Below are positions 11,373 to 21,782 of a stretch of 64,000 bases of DNA, piece by piece. The DNA lies in assembly GCA_031761405.1 (NCBI GenBank), contig JASEVX010000001.1, positions 21,107,584-21,171,583 on the forward strand. Direction: 5' to 3'. The notes under the pieces are model-generated. The model searched no databases and was not told the origin of the DNA. It saw nothing but the letters and a program-made list of their open reading frames with translations. This stretch comes from Serripes groenlandicus (lineage: Eukaryota; Mollusca; Bivalvia; Cardiida; Cardiidae). Position numbers and translations under genes: made by a program. Each line of letters opens with the position of its first letter. Position 1 is the stretch's first letter.

Positions 11373-12194
11373 GTTTCCACGGATCGTATACGACTGTAAG
11401 ACGAGACAAACTTATTATATCTCAATAACCTAAGCATAACGCAAATATATTTATTTAATAATTTATTTATTTTGTAGATTATTTAACTATATCCCTTTGC
11501 CTCAAGTCCCTCTCTAATAACTCTGTTGTGGGTCACTTTGGAAGAAATTGGGTTGAAAAAAATTCTTTAATATTCAATATATTATAATTCAACTGCCAGT
11601 TGTTTATTCATTTAAAGATGGTTTCAACTTAGAATATTCGAAAAATACAAATTTAGCATTTGAGGTATATAAGTAATAAGGGCTATCTAATTTATAATGC
11701 ATAAAAAGAGGCAAAATAGCGGGAACTATCTGGGCAAATTCTAGCTAACAAAAAAAAAACTAAAAACTTATTTGCCTAAACTAAAATAGCTAAAAGACTA
11801 AATCCATGTTATTCCTATAATTGTATCTAGATATCAATAGATCCTATAATCCCTAATTATCTTAATTATTTTAATTATTTCAACCATATTATCCTGTTCA
11901 ATAAATATTTATATCAAGAATTTAAAAAAAACATACTAATTACATGTCTGTTGCTGTTTTATCTTACATTTAAACACATATATCATTACAGAAAGCTAAT
12001 ATACATGTAATAAAAACACGCTCGGTCACACAAAATTTAGTGATGATAATATAAGAAAGATGCAAGAAAAATTGATAAAACATTCAAATTTTGTTTATAT
12101 TTTGTGTGATATAAATGTCACTGTGTGAGGTGTATCATAAACAATCAAAAAGAGAGAAAGAAAAAAGCCTCATTAAAATGTTTGCTAGGGTTAC
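11373..12194. other. AT-rich intron, no feature seen
   Basis: Very AT-rich sequence downstream of the second neurexin exon; no repeat of the families above and no exon recognised. Confidence 0.5.
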
Positions 12195-12355
12195 CTTCCT
12201 CGAGTTTCTGGTCACTTCAAGGTGATGCCATTGACCATCGTCCAGTTTATAACCTTTCATGTCCACTGCTTTGCTAAAGAGTCCAGTTCCGAGATTGATG
12301 GCAACGTTGATTGCTCCGTTCTTTAATGTTACAGTCATGTAGTCTTTGTTCTCAC
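12195..12355 (-). CDS. nrxn: Neurexin-like exon, second part of LNS2 domain
   Basis: This exon continues the same LNS domain. It starts with GT completing a Gly codon, then ENKDYMTVTLKNGAINVAIN, LGTGLF, and ends DDGQWHHLEVTRNSRK. The LKNGA...INLG-x-G-x-F...WH-x-x-VTRN-x-R pattern is diagnostic of neurexin LNS2. Acceptor is tccttacag at 12356..12364; donor gtaacc begins at 12194. It is 161 bp, entering phase 1 and leaving phase 0, right after the Arg-Lys where known neurexins also place an exon boundary (from memory). The rest of LNS2 (a VTISVDG-type start) was not found downstream to position 1, so the next intron is probably longer than 12 kb. Confidence 0.85.
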
Positions 12356-12736
12356 CTGTAAGGACAAAATCAGATGTAAGGCAAAATAATATCTACAGTC
12401 AGATCAGTATCATCTTCAATCCATTCTCCAGAAGCTTCTATAAAACATGAATGACTAAATAGTATAAACCTTTTTGAGACTTCATGTATGTGCGAACCAA
12501 TCTGGCTCTGCATTAGTGGCAAAAAATATAAGGTCTGTTTTCCGGTATCTTGTATCCCGGGTTTGATCCCCGAGTCGCGGCACATCGGTCATGATGGAGT
12601 ACCCTAGGGCAAGGCACATTTCCTAGCCTAGTACTGGTTTGTTTACCCACGGATCATGAATAAGTGAACTGTCGCTGTGATATAACTGAAATAATGTTGA
12701 AAATGGCATAAAACAAGTGTACTAGTGATAACATAC
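12356..12736 (-). other. nrxn: Short intron between the two neurexin exons
   Basis: The 381-bp phase-1 intron has GT at 12736 and AG at 12356. It contains a degraded SINE (12540..12665) on the opposite strand. It is tiny compared with the introns implied on both sides. Confidence 0.8.
12540..12665 (+). mobile_element. SINE S1 fragment in the neurexin intron
   Basis: B box GGTTTGATCC, then cggtcatgatggagt, gggcaaggcacatt and agcctagtactggtttg as in 42090..42311. The head and tail are lost. Confidence 0.75.
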
Positions 12737-12883
12737 CTGTATAGAATAGTAGTCCATCCATATGGGTTGTTTTAAAATGGAGGCTTAGTCTGTCGTTTTC
12801 ACTAAAAATTGGGTCCCCTCTCTTAGATAGGTCATACATTAAATACTGGGTACCATAAAATGAAGCTTCCATTGGCTTTTTCT
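12737..12883 (-). CDS. nrxn: Neurexin-like exon, first part of LNS2 (laminin G) domain
   Basis: Neurexins are presynaptic single-pass adhesion proteins; LNS domains bind postsynaptic and secreted partners. Read on the minus strand, the exon encodes KKPMEASFYGTQYLMYDLS, followed by a segment with SENDRLSLHFKT and GLLFYTG. This matches from memory the N-terminal half of vertebrate neurexin LNS2 (F-G-x-x-Y...YDLS...L-x-FKT...GL...TG). The acceptor is a pyrimidine run ending cttttcag at 12884..12891. The donor gtatgt begins at 12736. The exon is 147 bp and phase 1 at both ends, so its skipping would keep the frame. The last base G joins the GT of the next exon to make Gly. A laminin-G domain of another neurexin-superfamily protein is less likely. 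Confidence 0.85.
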
Positions 12884-13001
12884 CTGAAAAGAGATAAAAA
12901 TAGCAAAATTAATTTATATTTCAAACAAAGGACACAAAAATAATATGTAACTAAGTTTCTTTGACCTCAAAATAAGTTTCATTTGTTGTTGACTTGTTCC
13001 T

Positions 13002-13195
13002 TTAACCCTTTCCTACATACAACAAATCTGCAGCAGACGAGTGAGACGACTTTGAAAGTATCTGCGGAAAAGCATGGAAAAAGCTCTATAACTGTAGGTA
13101 TAATTACTGAAAAGATATGAAAACATTGTGGCCATTGTCGCAATGTTTTCAAAAAGCCGTCTGCTGCAAAGCATCTATATGAGGGAAAGGGTTAA
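13002..13195 (-). mobile_element. piggyBac-type MITE
   Basis: TTAA at both ends; shortened around the hairpin. It lies just upstream of the neurexin exons. Confidence 0.8.
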
Positions 13196-13394
13196 ATAGG
13201 AGTTTTACCCCTTATCCTGCAAAACGCCTCTTGAAAAACAATTGACAAATGTCAGTCGAGTAGAAAAATATATTGAAAAGTCGAGCTTAAGTATAAAAAC
13301 GGATTGATGGAGTGCCCTCCCTTTCCATCACCTTCCTGTAGAGCCACATTGACACTTGTAATAATTTTTGAAAGCAAATCTCTTCCAGTTATTG

Positions 13395-13490
13395 TAAAAG
13401 AATCTATGTCAGCAGCCCATAGGGAAGACTGAGCATGCTGAACTTTGCTTCCTCTACAAATAAAGTCTTTATTATTATTATTATTGTAGT
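13395..13490 (+). mobile_element. LINE-like 3' end with (ATT)n tail
   Basis: cccatagggaagactgagca, tgctgaactttgcttcctct, AATAAA and (TTA)n. A second copy lies inverted at 15333. Confidence 0.6.
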
Positions 13491-13555
13491 TTATTGTAAG
13501 TAAATATCCACAACAGTCAGAAAAATAAGATCTTTGATAATGAACCCGAGGTAGA

Positions 13556-13712
13556 TCCTAACCAGGAACAAAATAACCAGGGTCCAAAACTATAAAACTC
13601 ACTTCTCACTTGCTCAAAATAAGGCTTCTGGCAGGTCATTTTGGAGAGCAAATTTGCTTCTGACCAATCAGATACTTGAGCACAAATTCTGAGTGCAGAT
13701 TAAACTTGTAAA
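13556..13712 (-). mobile_element. TATAAAAC-ended repeat, copy
   Basis: ccaaaactataaaactcac ... caaatttgcttctgaccaat ... gcacaaattctgagtgcag, the reverse complement of 3577..3722. Confidence 0.55.
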
Positions 13713-14526
13713 GTTTTGGAGCAAGGTTGAGATTCATTTTTTTATATAATAAAAAAACAAGAGAAAGTTGATGCAAGGCATCAATGTCGCCGGAAAAGAC
13801 TGCATTGATTTATTTATGTATTCTTGACTTTCCTTAGTCTATTCAAACATTAGGAACATAGTAATGAAAACATTTGCTTATAAATTTTATATACATACCT
13901 ATACATTAGGGTATCTATAAAAAATTAACGAAATGTGTACACATTTATCTGGCTTAAATTTAATTTTGCTGTTGTTACTTATTTAAATAATAGTATTCAT
14001 TCATATAATTTCAATGTTTGTCAATCTTATTCCTGGTATTGCTTTAAAGGGAGGTAATTTGAAGAAAACAAAAGTCTTCAAAAGGAGAAATATATCAGCA
14101 TTACCGTCTACAGTTTAACATTAGAAACGTTGAAATGAAAACATTTACTTATAAATTTTATATTCACCTATACATTAGGGTATCTATAAAAAATTAACGA
14201 AATGTGTACACATTTATCTTGGCTTAAATTTAATTTTGCTGTTGTTACTTATTTAAATAATAGTATTCATTCATATAATTTCAATGTTTGTCAATCTTAT
14301 TCGAATCACAAGGTAAATATCCTGGTATTGCTTTAAAGGGAGGTAATTTGAAGAAAACAAAAGTCTTCAAAAGGAAAAATATATCAGCATTACCGTCTAC
14401 AGTTCTTTTTTTCTTATTTCTACATGTACAACGAAATATTGCGGCTTCTCTTTGACGCTTTGCGTCAAACATTCGTCTTGTACTTGTCTAAAATAAAATA
14501 ATATCACTCGCTTTTTCATATCGAAA

Positions 14527-14537
14527 TGCGCATGCGC
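14527..14537. promoter_or_regulatory. NRF1-type palindrome in Helitron-like element
   Basis: TGCGCATGCGC matches the NRF1 consensus. It lies just upstream of the 67-codon ORF and is kept in copy 2 at 58092..58102. It may be part of a captured promoter. Confidence 0.45.
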
Positions 14538-14545
14538 GAAAATCG

Positions 14546-14749
14546 ATGTTAAAGGTCACGAACCTACACAACAGAATAGGGTCTATATTTAGCTTAGAAA
14601 CAGTTCCTACTTTAGATATTCATGGATTAACATTATTAAATGAATTCTACACAAATCAAGACATCTCTTTGAACATGAAAACAACATTTAGTAAGTTAAA
14701 ATTGCTATTAAAAGGAGAATCCGAAATTGACCTCAATGATGACACATAA
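14546..14749 (+). CDS. 67-codon ORF carried by the Helitron-like element
   Basis: Starts MLKVTNLHNRIGSIFSLETV and ends GESEIDLNDDT. The same ORF is intact at 57880..58083 with one difference (Asn6 to Lys). No family recognised. It overlaps an open antisense frame (14656..14853) ending NLLNVVFMFKEMS, so either strand, or neither, may be coding. A captured gene fragment is possible. Confidence 0.25.
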   Translation: MLKVTNLHNRIGSIFSLETVPTLDIHGLTLLNEFYTNQDISLNMKTTFSKLKLLLKGESEIDLNDDT

Positions 14750-15332
14750 GAGTCTGCATTAGGGGGTGTTGGTTCACGTCTTGAAGGGACCACTTTTGTC
14801 TTCGTAAATAAGACAAAAAACTTAAATGCGAGTGAAATAAAAAAAAACTGCAAATATTAAAAAATCGGAATATTTATTTCATTTTAGATGTGTCATTTAT
14901 TAGTGTTCGTAAACAACCACAATTGTAATATGTTCAAATCATCTAAATTTGTTTCTTTCTAATAATAAGCCGCCCTCCCATGTGATTTCCGAAAAGCTAT
15001 TAAAAATAGAAGTCGCGGGCTTCTGCCCGGCGACTAATAAAAATTTGGATAAAGAAGTTTTACATTACAATGCTGGAAACTGATTCGATATTGAGGTAAT
15101 AATATGGTGACAATGAATCGTTTGCTTGAAGCAGATTTGTAACCCATAGCACATAAGTAATACGATTTTTTCCCAGACTAAATATATTACAAAAATTAGT
15201 TGTGGCATGTCAGTCAGTTTGTACTGTTCAAAATAATGATCTGCAAAATTTGAGCTACAACATCGAAAGTGTACCGTAAGATATATGTGACCAGTGTTTA
15301 TCCTGGTCAGAAGGTGAAACTGATGTAATAAT

Positions 15333-15634
15333 TATAATAAGAAAGACTTTATTTATAGAGGATGCAAAGTTGGGCATGCCCAGTCTTCCCTGTGGGTCTC
15401 TGAAGTGTCAGACTTTTCTTGGAACATGTTTGGCAACTGGTCAAAGGTTTCCCTGAATTTACTGTCCAGGATTTATCCAAGGAAAGTATGATACCTTTAC
15501 CAAGTGTCCCTGCAAAAGGCTGGAAAGTTATGTTAACACTCAGGGGTTTCAAAGGGGGGGACGGTTCCAATGTCTCATGATTTACAGAAGTAATCCAGTC
15601 TACCAAAGAAGCATCAAAAGTCATTGATATCAGG
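15333..15634 (-). mobile_element. LINE-like 3' end, minus strand
   Basis: Reads on the minus strand cccacagggaagactgggca, tgcccaactttgcatcctct, then ATAAATAAAGTC and an A/T tail. An open frame of about 90 codons precedes the stop (ends SLTLQRPTGKTGHAQLCILYK). I recognise no reverse-transcriptase motif, so the source protein is uncertain. Confidence 0.5.
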
Positions 15635-15864
15635 TTAACCCTTTCCCACATACGACAATTCTGCAGCAGACGACTTTGAACATATTTTGTCAAAAAATAC
15701 AATATCTCTATAATTGAATGGATAACCTATGATTAAAAGTGGAAAACATTGTGGCAAAAGGAGAAATTGCTTGTTTTGAGCAATTTCTTCTTCTGTCACT
15801 ATGTTTTCAAAAAGCCGTCTGCTGCAGAGTAGTCAGAAAGCATCTATATGAGGGAAAGGGTTAA
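15635..15864 (-). mobile_element. piggyBac-type MITE, 230 bp
   Basis: TTAA at both ends. It directly joins the LINE-like piece at 15333..15634. Confidence 0.9.
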
Positions 15865-16228
15865 AAGGTTATTGAAGCCGGATTTCTCGTTATTTTACCA
15901 CAATATTCTACACTTGTAATCTCCAAGCTTGGATAAAAGATAGTCAGTCCTATATATGTGATCAAGGTTTTTTATGATATTGTTATATCTAAATCTTGGC
16001 TTATTGATTTGTTAAGACTGGAGTGCCATCTTCCCCAATTGATCATAACCAATCACTGCCTTATATGTCTAGACAGTTGTTACATCCAATTGTAGAAACT
16101 TTTTAACAAGACAAACGACAAACAAAAATATGTCTATTGTGAAATGTGAAGCCTGGTGTGTATGTTACACCAACAAATTAAAGTCTGGGCTTCCAGTATA
16201 AAGACACTGGGCTAAAAATACTTGTATC

Positions 16229-16458
16229 TTAACCCTTTCCCTCATACGAAAATTCTGCAGCAGACGACTTTGAACGTATTTTGTCAAAAAATAGAAAATC
16301 TCCATAATTGAATGGATAACCTAGGACTAAAAGTGGAAAACATTGTGTCAAAAGGAGAAATTGCTCGTTTTGAGCAATTTCTTCTTTTGTGACAATGTTT
16401 TCAAAAAGCTGTCTGCTGCAGAAGCATCAGAAAGCGTCTATATGAGGGAAAGGGTTAA
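16229..16458 (-). mobile_element. piggyBac-type MITE, 230 bp
   Basis: TTAA at both ends; hairpin gaaattgctcgttttgagca. Confidence 0.9.
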
Positions 16459-16477
16459 TGCAATTCAAGCAAAATAC

Positions 16478-16556
16478 TGTGGAAAAAAGGTGAAATTGTT
16501 TGTCATAAGCAATTTCACCTTTCCAAAGTTTCCACAATGTTTCCAAAAGTTGTCAT
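16478..16556 (-). mobile_element. piggyBac-type MITE, hairpin fragment
   Basis: ggtgaaattgtttgtcataa ... gcaatttcacctttcc and tttccaaaagttgtc only. Confidence 0.5.
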
Positions 16557-16567
16557 GGCCAGCCAAA

Positions 16568-16620
16568 ATGATGATGATGATGATGATGATGAAAATACTG
16601 TAAAAAATGATGATGATGAA
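16568..16620. repeat. (ATG)n microsatellite, interrupted
   Basis: Eight ATG/GAT units, a short break, then three to four more. Confidence 0.9.
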
Positions 16621-17130
16621 AATAGCAACATGCCTGACAGGTATTTTTACACCATTTAGTCGAATTGATCCACTTTCACATGACACCATTATTCAGGTTT
16701 TGAAATTAATGGCAAGTTGGCAACAACAATCAAATTGCATATTTATTTCGTTGAGTCAGATTAATTGTTCCACAAATTCTTCTATGACATGATGGTGAAC
16801 ACCGGAAAGACCCAATCAGACAGCGCAGAGGAACAGGACGATCTGGATCATCACTGGTAAAAAAATCCAGAAGTAATTATATATTTGAGACTAGACAAGA
16901 CTGTATCATAATTCCGGCCATTATGTTATACCGGTAGGTGGTTTATTCCAACATGAGATATGTGTTAACTTGCTTTTTTATTTGATTGCACACCAGTACC
17001 TACTCAACAAAACAACTGGTCAAAAGGTCCGGAAGTTGATTTGTTTGTGACTAGACTTGTCTATAACAATTTTCAGCCATTATGTTCATAATGTTATAGC
17101 TATAGTCAGCACTCTAACATGAAATATGTG

Positions 17131-17442
17131 TTAACCCTTTCGATCTTCATACGACAATTCTGCGGCAGACGACTTTGAACATATTTTGTCAAAAAATAGA
17201 AAATCTCGTATGTTACCTATGACTAAAAGTGGAAAACATTGTGGCAAAAGGAGAAATTACTTGTTTTGAACAATTTCTTCTTTTGTCACTATGTTTTCAA
17301 AATGAGCAATTTCTCCTTTTGCCACAATGTTTTCCACTTTTAGTCATAGGTTATCCATTCAATTAAAGAGATTTTTCTATTTTTTGACAAAATATGTTCA
17401 AAGTCGTCTGCTGCAAAATTGTTGTATGTGGGAAAGGATTAG
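17131..17442. mobile_element. Chimeric piggyBac-type MITE (two right halves)
   Basis: Left half is a '-' copy to about 17298; then, from gagcaatttctccttttgcc, a '+' right half. Both outer ends are the same terminus type. Confidence 0.8.
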
Positions 17443-17573
17443 GCATGGTCGCCATAGCCATTCTCTGAATGTTTGAGTAACAATTACTGAGATGACTCTG
17501 ATCAAACTGTACAGAAGCTCAAACAGATCAAGGCATTCCTCTTTTTACATATTCTCAATGAGTTAATAACGGT

Positions 17574-17782
17574 ATAACCCTTTCCCACTAGTAGACACAT
17601 TACAACGAATCTGCAGCAGATGACTTTATACATAGAACAAATAATGTGACAAATTTGCCATAATGTTTTTCAACTTTATTCAATAATTAAACTTTCATTC
17701 ATTTCTAGACATTTTCCATACTTTTGCCCATATATGTATTCAAAGTCATCTGCTGCATATTTTGTAGTATGTGGGAAAGGCA
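17574..17782 (+). mobile_element. piggyBac-type MITE, diverged
   Basis: ataaccctttcccactagta ... gtagtatgtgggaaaggc. Confidence 0.6.
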
Positions 17783-17845
17783 ATTGAGGTTCAAATGATT
17801 TTGCAAAGTAATGAGAATAATTCATTAGGTGCATATTTCTTGGTC

Positions 17846-18962
17846 TTAACCCTTTCCCTCATAGGACAATTCTGCAGCAGACGACTTTGAACATATTTTG
17901 AAAACAAGAGGCCCATGAGGGGCTATGCTCTACTGGCATTGATCTGGCTTGTTTCAAAAGGAACCAATATGTCATCAATATTCAAATACCATCTAAGTTT
18001 GGTGAAGATCAGATAGTAAATGGAAGCTCTATTGTGTTCACAAGCTGTATTATAGCAATTTTGACAATTTCAAGGGCCATAATCCAGCCATGCATGGGTA
18101 GATCTGGCCGTTTTTTAGAAATGAACCAAACTCTCATGGATATCTAACTACTGTATACGTTTGATTGAGATACAATAAAAAATAAAGACTGTATCGTGTT
18201 AACAAGCTCTATTATAGCAATTTTGACCATTTCAAGGGCCATAATCCAGTCATGCATGGGCAGATCTGGCTGGTTTTCGAAAGGAACCGAGCTCTCATGG
18301 ATATCTAACTACTGTATAAGATTGGTTGAGATGCAATCAAAAGTGAAGACTGTATCGTGTTAACAAGCTCTTTTATAGCAATTTTGACAATTTCAAGGGC
18401 CATAATCCAGTCATGCATGGGCGGATCTGGCTGGTTTTTGAAAGGAACCGAGCTCTCATGGATATCTTAACTACTGTATAAGCTTAGTTGAGATACAAGC
18501 AAAAGTGAAGACTGTATCGTGTTAACAAGCTCTTTTATAGCAATTTTGACCATTTCAAGGGCCATAATCCAGTCATGCATGGGCGGATCTGGCTGGTTAT
18601 CGAAAGGAACCGAGCTCTCATGGATATCTAACTACTGTATAAGTTTAGTTGAGATACAATCAAAAGACTATCGTGTTAACAAGAAATTGTTTACGGACGC
18701 ACCCACGCACGCACACACGCACGCACGCACGCACGACGGACGAATCACCACGACATAAGCCCTTCTGGCCTTTGGCCAGTAGAGCTAAAAAAATAGAAAA
18801 TTTCTATAATTGGATGGATAACCTCTATGACTAAAAGTGGAAAACATTGTGGCAAAAGGAGAAATTGCTTGTTTTGAGCAATTTCTTCTTTTGTCACTAT
18901 GTTTTCAAAAAGCCGTCTGCTGCAGAGGCATCAGAAAGCGTTTATATGAGGGAAAGGGTTAA
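17846..18962 (-). mobile_element. piggyBac-type MITE interrupted by pearl element
   Basis: Left end to tttgaacatattttg (17900); resumes at 18789 as aaaatagaaaatttctataa; right gagggaaagggttaa. TTAA at both ends. Confidence 0.85.
17903..18788 (+). mobile_element. Pearl/HINE element, 161-bp units, complete
   Basis: Starts aacaagaggcccatgagg and tatgctctactggc. Four to five units (gtatcgtgttaacaagctc at 18191, 18352, 18514) follow, then an (ACGC)n tract (18698..18733) and the hairpin ctggcctttggccag, ending GAGCTAA. The 5' GCTCTACTGGC pairs with the 3' GCCAGTAGAGC as subterminal inverted repeats. It interrupts the MITE at 17846..18962. Confidence 0.8.
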
Positions 18963-18977
18963 ATCCTTAATTGACTC

Positions 18978-19209
18978 TTAACCCTTTCTTACATACAAAA
19001 CACAAAACAATCAGCAGGAGATGACTGTAAAAAGCATATAGACAAAATTATGGGAAATCTCTATAATGGAAAGTTTCATTAGTGAAAAGAGTTGAAAATC
19101 ATCATGAGCAATTTCTCCTTTTGCCCCAATATGTTTTCAGAAGTTGTCTGACTTGAAGAGTTGTCTGTTGAACAGGCATCAGAAAGTGTCTGTATGAGGG
19201 AAAGGGTTT
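18978..19209 (-). mobile_element. piggyBac-type MITE, diverged
   Basis: ttaaccctttcttacatac ... tgtatgagggaaagggttta. Confidence 0.75.
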
Positions 19210-19214
19210 AGACC

Positions 19215-19350
19215 CCAATACTATGGGTACTCAAAAAGAATTGTCTCACTGAGAAGATTCCTTTGAGTACCCACAACACAGGTGTTTTGTAAGGCAACAT
19301 TGATGAGAGATATTGTAGGTAAGTGACCAGTTAACTCCTCCTTTATAATC
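19215..19350. mobile_element. Central-hairpin MITE, copy 1 (degraded)
   Basis: Hairpin arms gggtactcaaaaagaattgt and agattcctttgagtaccc; the distal ends are diverged (ctcctcctttataatct). Confidence 0.55.
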
Positions 19351-19649
19351 TAAGGCCTGACTGACAAAACAGAAAGAGTACATTTCCTCTAGAACAATTC
19401 TCTATCGCGGATGATTGATTTAAATGTAGTGTATTTTGATATAGGAGCAGCCTATCAGCATTTAATTGTGTATGCTGGGGAGGGGGGATAACCATTAGAT
19501 GCAATAATGACAGGGCTCAATTGAATTTTTACGACAGTCCGCACAGCCGCAGAAATCAATGTGAAGAGTGATACAAAGGAGGAGGGAGAGAAGTCGACAG
19601 TAAAACCCGTGTGTTGATCAATAACGGCACGCCACTCTATCTCATACAG

Positions 19650-19838
19650 AGCTCTAGATAAGGGGCGTATTGCATGTTATAAAATCCTTATTTTACCTTC
19701 AAAACCTATGTTGTGGGTACTCAAAAGAATCGTCTCAGTGAGACGATTCTTTTGAGTACCCATAACATAGGTTTCAATGAGTGCTTACAGAGATATCGTA
19801 GAAGCAAGAGCGTTTTACTCCTCCTTATCTAGTCCTCT
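19650..19838. mobile_element. Central-hairpin MITE, copy 2
   Basis: Ends agagctctagataagg and ccttatctagtcctct. The centre is a palindrome with arms gggtactcaaaagaatcgtc and gacgattcttttgagtaccc (19712..19760). Confidence 0.7.
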
Positions 19839-19909
19839 TATTATAACTCAAAGCTCTCGATATTAAGAGAATTTCACATCTAGAATTCTTATTATACAAC
19901 AAATTCCAG

Positions 19910-20090
19910 TTAACCCTTTTCCTCATACGACAATTCTGCAGCAGACGACATTGAACATATTTTGTCAAAAAATAGAAAATCTCTATAATTGATTATGGAT
20001 AACCATTGACTGAAAGTGGAAAACATTGTGGCAAAAGGAGAAATTGCATTTTGAGCAATTTCTTCTTTTAATTGTCACTATGTTTTCAAA
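19910..20090 (-). mobile_element. piggyBac-type MITE, right-truncated
   Basis: TTAA at left; ends at cactatgttttcaaa without the right terminus. Confidence 0.8.
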
Positions 20091-20237
20091 TATGAAACAT
20101 TAAACATGAGTTTGGACCTGAAATAAAGATTTTATTCTACTTTTCCTTGTCTCGCCCTCAAAAGTTGTTGTAATCAGAAAGACTAACACATTTTGATGGA
20201 TTATAATATGTCATTTTCTTAGTTATAATCTATGAGT

Positions 20238-20815
20238 ATACACAGACAGGTTCAGATGCATTCTGTTAGATATAAGTCATTTACTAATGTATCAGAATAA
20301 GGACAATATCAGGCACATTCTGTCAGATATAAGTCATTGACTATAATGTATCAGTAAAAAGACAAGTTCAGATGCATTCTGTCAGATATAAGACATTTAC
20401 TAATGTATCAGTATACAGACAATATCAGGCACATTCTGTCAGATATAAGTCATTGAATATAATGTATCAGTAAAAAGACAAGTTACGATTCATTCTGTCA
20501 GATATAAGTCATTTACTAATGTATCAGCTAGTACACATACAAGATCAGACGCATTCTGTCAGATATAAGTCATTTACTAATGTATCAGCTAGTACACAGA
20601 CAAGATCAGACGCATTCTGTCAGATATAAGTCATTTACTAATGTATCAGCTAGTACACAGACAAGATCAGACGCATATTCTGTCAGATATAAGTCATTTA
20701 CTAATGTTATGATACACGGACAAGAAAAGATACATTCTGTCAGATGTAAAGTCATATACTTGTGTATCATTAGACAGACAAGATCAGATGCATTCTGTCA
20801 TATATAAGTTATTTA
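20238..20815. repeat. Minisatellite, ~61-bp unit, about 9.5 copies
   Basis: Unit: agacaagatcagacgcattc, tgtcagatataagtcattta, ctaatgtatcagctagtaca. Early units are about 58-60 bp and alternate two variants; the middle units are exactly 61 bp and nearly identical. Confidence 0.9.
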
Positions 20816-20942
20816 AAACTTAATATCAGGTAAATTTACAGTTAAATAGTATAACAAGGGTTCATCACATTATTTTATGTGACAAAATTGCAATATCTTT
20901 ATCAGACCTTACATTAGCAAGAAATGTCTAACAGAACTTCAT

Positions 20943-21182
20943 TTAACCCTTTCCCATATTCAGATACATTTTTACGCATTTGCTGCCGACAATTTTTTAA
21001 AACAGTGTAGTTACAAGAGTCACAGTAGAAATTACTCATGAAGAACAATTATTTCTCCTTTTTGACACATTCTCAACTATATTCAATAATAATTGTACAT
21101 TCATTTATAAATAGAGATATTTTGTCTAAATGTTTTTCAAAGTCGTCTGCTGCAGATTTGTTGAATGTGGAATAGAGGTAAA
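20943..21182 (+). mobile_element. piggyBac-type MITE, diverged
   Basis: ttaaccctttcccatattca ... gtcgtctgctgcagatttgt. Confidence 0.65.
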
Positions 21183-21384
21183 TAACGGAAGCAAGCACTG
21201 CAGTCACTTTTCCCATGGTAACAAGACAATTGAAGACATGGCGTAATCCTGGAAGATCTTGTTTCCAATCTCCAAGTAAATTTTACATTCATCTTACAAG
21301 TTTGATCAATACGTTTTGAAGCCTTTCTGAATCCCCGCCAAGCCAGCCAGGGTTACAGTGTGATGTGAAAATATAATATAGTCT

Positions 21385-21611
21385 TTAGCCATTTCCAATG
21401 TACGAGGAATCTGCAGCAGACGACGTTGAAATAATCTTGGAAAAATATATGGATACTGTACATCTCTGTAAATGAAAGATAATTTTTGAAAAGAGTTCAG
21501 AATATTTCGACAAAAGGAGAAATTGCCAAATCATGAGCAATTTCTCCATTTGTAACAATGTTTGCAAAAGTTATCTGCTGCAGATCCTTCTGTATATTGG
21601 AAAGAGTTAGG
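21385..21611 (-). mobile_element. piggyBac-type MITE, diverged
   Basis: tctgcagcagacgacgttga ... gttatctgctgcagatcctt, ggaaagagtta. Confidence 0.6.
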
Positions 21612-21625
21612 AGTAAACACCTCTT

Positions 21626-21706
21626 CAGTACACAAACCTCTTTAGACAAAACAACTTTGGTACCCAAACCTCTTTAGACAAAACAACTTCGCTACCCAAA
21701 CCTACT
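21626..21706. repeat. 39-bp tandem repeat, about 2 copies
   Basis: aaacctctttagacaaaaca acttt/cggtaccc repeated. Confidence 0.7.
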
Positions 21707-21782
21707 TGCTTACTTCATACCATACCATTAATTTCAACATAACTAGAACCATGACATGCCAAAATAGACCTTTTGATGTATT

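Larger units (their letters stand above)
13748..15055 (+). mobile_element. Helitron-like (HINE) element, copy 1, with internal duplication
   Basis: Begins acaagagaaag, then the hairpin ttgatgc-aag-gcatcaa and tgtcgccgg. Ends with the hairpin gtcgcgggc-ttct-gcccggcgac followed by TAAT. GTCGCCGG at the start and CCGGCGAC at the end form the subterminal inverted repeat. A block of about 290 bp is duplicated in tandem (about 13855..14115 and 14120..14410); copy 2 at 57588 has it once. It carries an NRF1-type palindrome and two overlapping ORFs. Confidence 0.7.
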
